Positions 5,868-9,674 of a stretch of 9,674 nucleotides of DNA are shown here, piece by piece (the stretch's first letter is position 1; each line of letters begins with the position of its first letter). The stretch comes from an uncultured bacterium. Lineage in GTDB: Bacteria > Methylomirabilota > Methylomirabilia > Rokubacteriales > CSP1-6. Both the position numbers and the translations under genes were made by a program. Location: positions 1 to 9,674 of the forward strand of contig CAMLFJ010000083.1 in the NCBI GenBank assembly GCA_946479205.1, in the 5' to 3' direction. The notes below the pieces were generated by a model that searched no databases, was not told where the DNA came from, and worked only from the letters and a program-made list of their open reading frames with translations.

Positions 5868-6677
5868 ATGACCGACAAGGTGCAGGTGGAGATCAAGGGC
5901 GACGTCGCCACCATCATGCTGAACAAGCCCGAGCGCCTCAACGCGCTCGACAACGAGATGTGGCACGGCATCGGCGAGGCGTGCAAGGTCGTGGACGCCG
6001 CGCCCGACGTGCGCGTGGCCGTGCTGATGGGCGCGGGCGGCTGCTTCTGCGCCGGGCTCGACGTCAAGGCCGGCTCGACGCTGAGCACGGCGCTGGAGGA
6101 CATGTCGCCCGGGCAGGCGCTGGACCGCATCCGGCAGCACCTGGCGGGGCACCAGGCGTCCTTCTCCGCGATCGAGGCGCTCCGGGTGCCGGTCATCGGC
6201 GCCATCCAGCGCGCCTGCATGGGCGCCGGCCTCGAGCTGTCGCTCTGCTGCGACGTGCGTCTGGCCGCCGAGGGCACGCTCTTTTCCATCCCGGAGGTGC
6301 AGCTCGGCCTCGTCCCCGACATGGGCGGCACCCAGCGGCTGCCGCGCACCGTCGGAATCGGGAAGGCCAAGGAGCTGATCTACTCCGCCCGGCGCTTCGA
6401 CGCCGCCGAGGCGCTCCGCATCGGGCTCGTGCAGGCGGTGTACCCGGCGGGCGAGCTTCAGGCGCGCGTGGCCGAGCTGGCCGGCGAGATCGCGGCGAAC
6501 GCCCCGCTCGCGGTGCAGGCGGCCAAGCGGGCGATCAACGGTACCTACTACGGTGACATGGGCGCGTGGCTCGACTGGGAGACCGCGCAGTGCTCGGGCC
6601 CGCTCCTCTCCGAGGACCGCAAGGCCGGTCTCAAGGCCGCCGCCGAGCGGAAGCGCGCCAACTTCAAGGGCCGCTAG
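5868..6677 (+). CDS. Enoyl-CoA hydratase/isomerase family protein (crotonase fold)
   Basis: A 269-residue crotonase-superfamily enzyme of normal length, acting on acyl-CoA thioesters in the cytoplasm, most likely adding water to a 2-enoyl-CoA or isomerising its double bond. The oxyanion-hole regions are CFCAGLD (59-65) and ACMGAGLEL (116-124). Both catalytic acids of rat crotonase (Glu144, Glu164) have counterparts, Glu123 and Glu143 (IPEVQLGLVPDMGGTQRLPR, 141-160). In addition Asp151 occupies the place where dienoyl-CoA isomerases carry a third acidic residue, so isomerase activity is possible. The ATG at 5868 follows AGAGGA with about 4 nt spacing, placed just after the palindromic repeat. 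The gene ends 14 nt before the ECR-type gene, and the two are almost certainly cotranscribed, so the hydratase may supply or remove the enoyl-CoA that the reductase uses. Substrate chain length is not predictable. Confidence 0.92.
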   Translation: MTDKVQVEIKGDVATIMLNKPERLNALDNEMWHGIGEACKVVDAAPDVRVAVLMGAGGCFCAGLDVKAGSTLSTALEDMSPGQALDRIRQHLAGHQASFSAIEALRVPVIGAIQRACMGAGLELSLCCDVRLAAEGTLFSIPEVQLGLVPDMGGTQRLPRTVGIGKAKELIYSARRFDAAEALRIGLVQAVYPAGELQARVAELAGEIAANAPLAVQAAKRAINGTYYGDMGAWLDWETAQCSGPLLSEDRKAGLKAAAERKRANFKGR

Positions 6678-6691
6678 GCCCGGAGGCATTC

Positions 6692-7930
6692 ATGGCTGAT
6701 CTCTACGACCTGGGTGACAAGCCGCCGCTCGGCGAAGTCCCGAAGCGGATGCACGCGTTCGCGGTCCGGCAGAACCGCTTCGGCCAGCCGCGCGACGCCT
6801 GGAAGCGCGAGGTGCTGCCCACGCCCACCATCGGCCCCGACGAGGTGCTGATCTACGTGATGGCCTCGGGCATCAACTACAACAACGTGTGGGCCGCGCT
6901 CGGCCAGCCGCTCGACGTCATCGCGGAGCGCCTCAAGATGGGCGAGCCGGAGGATTTCCACGCGGGCGGCAGCGACTGCTCCGGCATCGTGTGGGCGACC
7001 GGCAAGGACGTGAAGCACGTCAAGGTCGGCGACGAGGTCATCGTGCACAGCGGCTGGTGGCGGCCCGACGATCCGTGGGTGCTCTCCGGCAAGGACCCGA
7101 TGCTGGCCGAGTCCACCCGCATCTGGGGCTACCAGACCAACTACGGCAGCTACTGCCAGTTCGCGCGCGCCCAGGCGCACCAGTGCATCGCCAAGCCGAA
7201 GCGCCTCACCTGGGAAGCGTCGGGCTGCTTCCTGCTCTGCGCCTCCACCGCCTACCGCATGCTGATGGGCTGGGAGCCGCACACCGTGGAGCAGGGCGAC
7301 GTCGTGCTGGTCTGGGGCGCCACCGGCGGCCTCGGCAGCCTCGCGCTCGAGATCGTCCGGGCGCAGGGGGGCCGCGCCATCGCGGTGGTCTCCGACGACG
7401 CCAAGAAGAAGTTCTGCATGGACCACGGCGCGGTCGGGGTCATCAACCGCTCGCAGTTCGATCACTGGGGCGTGATGCCGGACACCAAAGACGGCAAGGC
7501 CTACGGCAACTGGGCCAAGGGCGCGCGCGCCTTCGGCAAGGCGATCTGGGACGCGCTCGGCGAGCGGGTGAGCCCCAGAATCGTCTTCGAGCACCCGGGC
7601 GAGGCCACCCTGCCCACCTCCGAGTTCGTCTGCGGCACCGGCGGCATGATCGTGATCTGCGCGGGCACCACCGGCTACAACGTCACCCTCGACCTGCGCT
7701 ATCACTGGATGCGCCAGAAGCGCTTCCAGGGCAGCCACCTCTCGAACGACCAGCAGGCGCTGGCGGTGACGAAGCTGGTGGACGCGGGCCAGGTGGACCC
7801 GTGTCTCTCGCAGACGTATGCCTTCGACGAGCTGCCCGAGTGCCACCAGCTCATGCTCGACAACAAGCACCCCTACGGCAACATGGCGGTGCTGGTGAAC
7901 GCGCCGAAGGCGGGCCTCGGCGCCGCTTGA
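6692..7930 (+). CDS. ccr: Crotonyl-CoA carboxylase/reductase (ECR family) homologue
   Basis: A 412-residue medium-chain dehydrogenase/reductase of the enoyl-CoA carboxylase/reductase family. Classical members reduce crotonyl-CoA with NADPH while adding CO2, giving ethylmalonyl-CoA. Family blocks are the DLYDLGDKPPLGEVPKRMHA opening, SGINYNNVW (59-67), SDCSGIVW (94-101), RIWGYQTNYGSY (143-154), LTWEASG, the nucleotide-binding WGATGGLGS (208-216), IVFEHPGEAT (297-306), MIVICAGTTGYN and QGSHLSN (346-352). Of the four CO2-pocket residues reported for Kitasatospora setae Ccr (Asn81, Phe170, Glu171, His365), I align Asn64, Tyr147 (aromatic, as in alphaproteobacterial members) and His349 as retained. 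The Glu171 position is Gln148 (CAG at 7133-7135). Carboxylation may therefore be altered, and the protein could act mainly as an enoyl-CoA reductase. The C-terminus looks about 20 residues shorter than in the alphaproteobacterial enzymes. The ATG has CGGAGG 5 nt upstream (6681-6686). Its TGA overlaps the next gene's TTG. Confidence 0.9.
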   Translation: MADLYDLGDKPPLGEVPKRMHAFAVRQNRFGQPRDAWKREVLPTPTIGPDEVLIYVMASGINYNNVWAALGQPLDVIAERLKMGEPEDFHAGGSDCSGIVWATGKDVKHVKVGDEVIVHSGWWRPDDPWVLSGKDPMLAESTRIWGYQTNYGSYCQFARAQAHQCIAKPKRLTWEASGCFLLCASTAYRMLMGWEPHTVEQGDVVLVWGATGGLGSLALEIVRAQGGRAIAVVSDDAKKKFCMDHGAVGVINRSQFDHWGVMPDTKDGKAYGNWAKGARAFGKAIWDALGERVSPRIVFEHPGEATLPTSEFVCGTGGMIVICAGTTGYNVTLDLRYHWMRQKRFQGSHLSNDQQALAVTKLVDAGQVDPCLSQTYAFDELPECHQLMLDNKHPYGNMAVLVNAPKAGLGAA

Positions 7931-8955
7931 AGGCGCTCGCGTTCCAGGAGCACGGCGGGCTCGACAAGCTCCGGTACCAGGACGTCGCGGAGCCGGCGAT
8001 CGGCGCGGGCGATGCCTTGGTCCGCGTGCGCGCGGCGGCCCTGAACCACCTCGATCTCTTCGTTCGCGAGGGCCTGCCCGGCCTCACCCTGCCCCTGCCC
8101 TTCTGGACCGGCTGCGACATCGCGGGCGACGTGGCCCAGGTGGGCGCGGCGGTGCGGGACGTCGCGGTGGGTGATCGCGTCGCGGTGAACCCGAATCTCT
8201 ACGACGGGACTTGCGAGTACTGTCGGCGCGGCGAGCACAGCATGTGCGTGAAGTACGGCATCCTGGGCGAGCACACCCACGGAGGGCTCGCCGAGTACGT
8301 GAAGGTGGACGCGCGCCACGTCCTGGCGCTGCCCGCCGCGATCCCCTACGAGGACGCGGCCGCCTTCATCCTCGTGAACATGACCGCCTGGCGGATGCTG
8401 GTCACCCAGGCCCGGCTGCGCGCGGCCGAAGACCTCCTGATCCTCGGCGTGGGCGGCGGCGTCTCGTCCACCGCGGTGCAGATCGGCAAGCTCTGCGGCG
8501 CGCGCGTGTGGGTCACGTCCTCGAGCGACGAGAAGCTCGAGCGCGCGCGGGCCCTGGGCGCGGACGAGTGCATCAACTACGCGAAGGAAGACTGGGTCAA
8601 GGTGATCGGCCAGAAGACGGGCCGGCGCGGGGTGGACGTGATCCTGGAGAACGTGGGCGCGGCCACCTGGAAGGGCGCGATCCGTAGCGTGGCCAAGGGC
8701 GGCCGCATCGTCACCTGCGGGGCGACGTCGGGCCCGATCGCCGAGACCGATATCCGCCTCGTGTTCTGGAAGCAGCTCTCGATCATCGGCTCCACGATGT
8801 CGAACGACGCCGAGTTCAACACGGTCATGGGCCAGCTCTTCGCGGGGCGCCTGCGGGCCATCGTGGACACGGTGATGCCGCTCAAGGACGGCGTCGAGGC
8901 GCAGCGGCGCCTCGCGGAGGGCCGGCAGTTCGGCAAGATCGTCCTCACCCCCTGA
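7927..8955 (+). CDS. Zinc-type medium-chain dehydrogenase / quinone oxidoreductase
   Basis: A 342-residue medium-chain dehydrogenase/reductase with an N-terminal GroES-like domain (about 1-150) and a Rossmann NAD(P)-binding domain (LILGVGGGVSSTAVQIGKLCGA, 171-192, then a DEKLERARALGAD helix). It would catalyse NAD(P)H-linked oxidation or reduction of a carbonyl or enoyl substrate. The structural-zinc loop reads D93-x2-C96-x2-C99-x7-C107, so Asp replaces the usual first Cys. The catalytic-zinc positions look absent: ALNHLDLF (38-45) and GCDIAGDV (62-69) stand where alcohol dehydrogenases have CGTD and GHE. A quinone oxidoreductase or enoyl reductase role is therefore more likely than a classical alcohol dehydrogenase. 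The start is TTG at 7927, giving MKALAFQEHGG, the standard opening of the family, and it overlaps the previous stop as TTGA. There is no good Shine-Dalgarno, consistent with translational coupling. It is adjacent to the ECR gene but in a different subfamily, so it is not a recent tandem copy. Confidence 0.88.
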   Translation: MKALAFQEHGGLDKLRYQDVAEPAIGAGDALVRVRAAALNHLDLFVREGLPGLTLPLPFWTGCDIAGDVAQVGAAVRDVAVGDRVAVNPNLYDGTCEYCRRGEHSMCVKYGILGEHTHGGLAEYVKVDARHVLALPAAIPYEDAAAFILVNMTAWRMLVTQARLRAAEDLLILGVGGGVSSTAVQIGKLCGARVWVTSSSDEKLERARALGADECINYAKEDWVKVIGQKTGRRGVDVILENVGAATWKGAIRSVAKGGRIVTCGATSGPIAETDIRLVFWKQLSIIGSTMSNDAEFNTVMGQLFAGRLRAIVDTVMPLKDGVEAQRRLAEGRQFGKIVLTP

Positions 8956-9674
8956 GCTTCCGGCTGGTCGTCGTCGCGGACTGGTCGGGCGCCTCGACGC
9001 GGGGCCCGGTGAAGCCCACGCGGGACCGTTGCTGGGTCGCGTGGGGCCGCGCTGCTGAACCGCGTCACGCGCCACGCTACTTCCGCACCCGGCTCGAGGC
9101 GGAAGGGTTCATCGTCGGCCTGCTCGTCGGCAAGCCCGGCGCCGCGCTCGTGGGCTTCGACTTCGCCTTCGGCTATCCCGCCGACGCGGGACTCCCCGCG
9201 GGGCGCGCGCTCTGCGCCAAGCTGGACGGCCTGATCCGCGACGAGCCCGACGGCGCGAACAACCGGTTCGAGGTCGCCGGGACCCTGAACCGCGAGATCC
9301 AGGCCGCGTTCGGCGGCGGCTTCGAGGGTCCGTTCTGGGGCCACCCGGCGGGCCACGCGTATCCGCATCTCTCCCCGACGCGGCCGCGCCCGTTTCCGCC
9401 GCGCATCAGCGACGGGCGGATCGTCGAGCGACGGCTCGCGTCACGGCGCATCCAGAGCCCGTGGAAGCTCTTCACGCGGGCGTCCGTCGGCTCGCAGACC
9501 CTGGTCGGCCTGCCCGCGGTGCACCGCCTGCTCACGGAGCCGGCGCTGGGAACGCGCGGGCGGCTCTGGCCGTTCGAGACAGCGTGGGACGCGGCGGTGG
9601 ACGGCGACAGCATCGTGATCGCCGAGCTCTGGCCAAGCCTGGTAGATTGCCGGAACCAGCCCTACCCGATCAAG
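8952..9674 (+). CDS. Uncharacterised protein, possible RNase H-fold/DUF429-like (3' truncated)
   Basis: Open frame of 241 codons running off the right edge. Conserved-looking motifs are LVVVADWSGAS (5-15), LVGFDFAFGYPAD (66-78), NNRFEVAGTLNREI, FWGHPAG, QSPWKLFTRASVGSQT, GRLWPFETAWD and IVIAELWPSLVD. The pattern of an Asp-containing first strand (VADWS), a second Asp strand (GFDFAFGYP) and a later ELWPSL strand recalls RNase H-like folds of the DUF429 kind. I recognise it only as a conserved hypothetical seen next to unrelated genes, so no function is assigned. There is no ATG, GTG or TTG in this frame between the stop at 8685-8687 and the GTG at 9009, and starting at 9009 would delete the VADWSGAS motif. 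The CTG at 8952-8954, overlapping the previous TGA as CTGA, is the most economical start. There is no nearby Shine-Dalgarno. Start confidence is moderate; that the frame is coding is strongly supported by its motifs and codon composition. Confidence 0.72.
   Translation, partial: MSFRLVVVADWSGASTRGPVKPTRDRCWVAWGRAAEPRHAPRYFRTRLEAEGFIVGLLVGKPGAALVGFDFAFGYPADAGLPAGRALCAKLDGLIRDEPDGANNRFEVAGTLNREIQAAFGGGFEGPFWGHPAGHAYPHLSPTRPRPFPPRISDGRIVERRLASRRIQSPWKLFTRASVGSQTLVGLPAVHRLLTEPALGTRGRLWPFETAWDAAVDGDSIVIAELWPSLVDCRNQPYPIK

Noticed and set aside
5712..6689. 325-codon open frame on the - strand across the repeat and hydratase
   Set aside because: It is antisense to the clear crotonase gene and its translation is shadow-like (Leu, Arg, Gly, His rich) with no motifs.
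6566..6691. In-frame start at 6566 for the ECR gene
   Set aside because: It would overlap the hydratase gene by over 100 nt with no homology, whereas ATG 6692 has a good ribosome-binding site and the family's usual N-terminus.
6674..7870. 398-codon open frame on the - strand opposite the ECR gene
   Set aside because: The ECR gene on the + strand has many family motifs; the antisense product is a Val/His/Ala/Leu-rich shadow.
8082..8094. CCTCACCCTGCCC, resembling the left arm of the palindromic repeat
   Set aside because: It lies within the dehydrogenase coding sequence (LTLPLP), lacks the GGGGAGAGGG partner and is explained by codon bias.
6692..8955. ECR and zinc-type dehydrogenase as a recent tandem duplication
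   Set aside because: Both are medium-chain dehydrogenases, but their N-terminal domains, zinc loops and lengths differ strongly; they belong to different subfamilies.
7873..9075. 400-codon open frame on the - strand opposite the dehydrogenase
   Set aside because: It is a shadow of the + strand dehydrogenase and covers the next gene's start without any recognisable domain.

Overview
The window is GC-rich, tightly packed bacterial DNA from an uncultured-type lineage. The gene content (family-5 solute-binding transporter, F420-type luciferase-like oxidoreductase, tandem EthD-like barrel protein, CCR-type enoyl-CoA reductase) and the palindromic CCCTCTCCCC/GGGGAGAGGG intergenic repeats suggest a Rokubacteria/Methylomirabilota-like or deltaproteobacterial soil or sediment organism. 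That placement is inference from gene style only; there is no rRNA or marker gene here. No tRNA, rRNA, CRISPR array, transposase, integrase or phage gene was seen.

Left part (2-2712, + strand): the C-terminal part of a peptide/nickel-type (family 5) solute-binding protein, followed by two inner-membrane permease subunits of the DppB and DppC types. They form one operon, with a 6-nt gap and then a 4-nt GTGA overlap. No ATPase subunits follow, because the dppC-like gene runs tail-to-tail into a minus-strand gene with a 23-nt 3' overlap. Middle left (2690-4643, - strand): a major facilitator superfamily transporter and, downstream of it, a 221-residue protein made of two EthD/dimeric alpha-beta-barrel-like repeats.

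Right part (4756-9674, + strand): a probable acyl-CoA and redox operon. In order it holds an F420-dependent luciferase-like oxidoreductase, an enoyl-CoA hydratase/isomerase, a crotonyl-CoA carboxylase/reductase (ECR) homologue, a medium-chain zinc-type dehydrogenase/quinone oxidoreductase, and the first 241 codons of an uncharacterised protein cut by the window edge. The last three genes are chained by 4-nt overlaps of the NTGA type with the rare start codons TTG and CTG. A palindromic repeat family flanks the F420 oxidoreductase: a short copy in the divergent region before it and a long copy (22-bp perfect arms) beginning at the base after its stop codon.

Most notable points: (1) the ECR homologue keeps three of the four residues reported to form the CO2 pocket but has Gln instead of the usual Glu at the fourth; (2) the last gene has no ATG/GTG/TTG that would retain its N-terminal motif and apparently starts at a CTG overlapping the previous stop; (3) the F420/hydratase/ECR/dehydrogenase cluster may encode an acyl-CoA conversion route that I cannot match to a described pathway. 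I see no defence system or other clearly new machinery. The novelty here is at the level of enzyme variants, gene grouping and translation-start usage.
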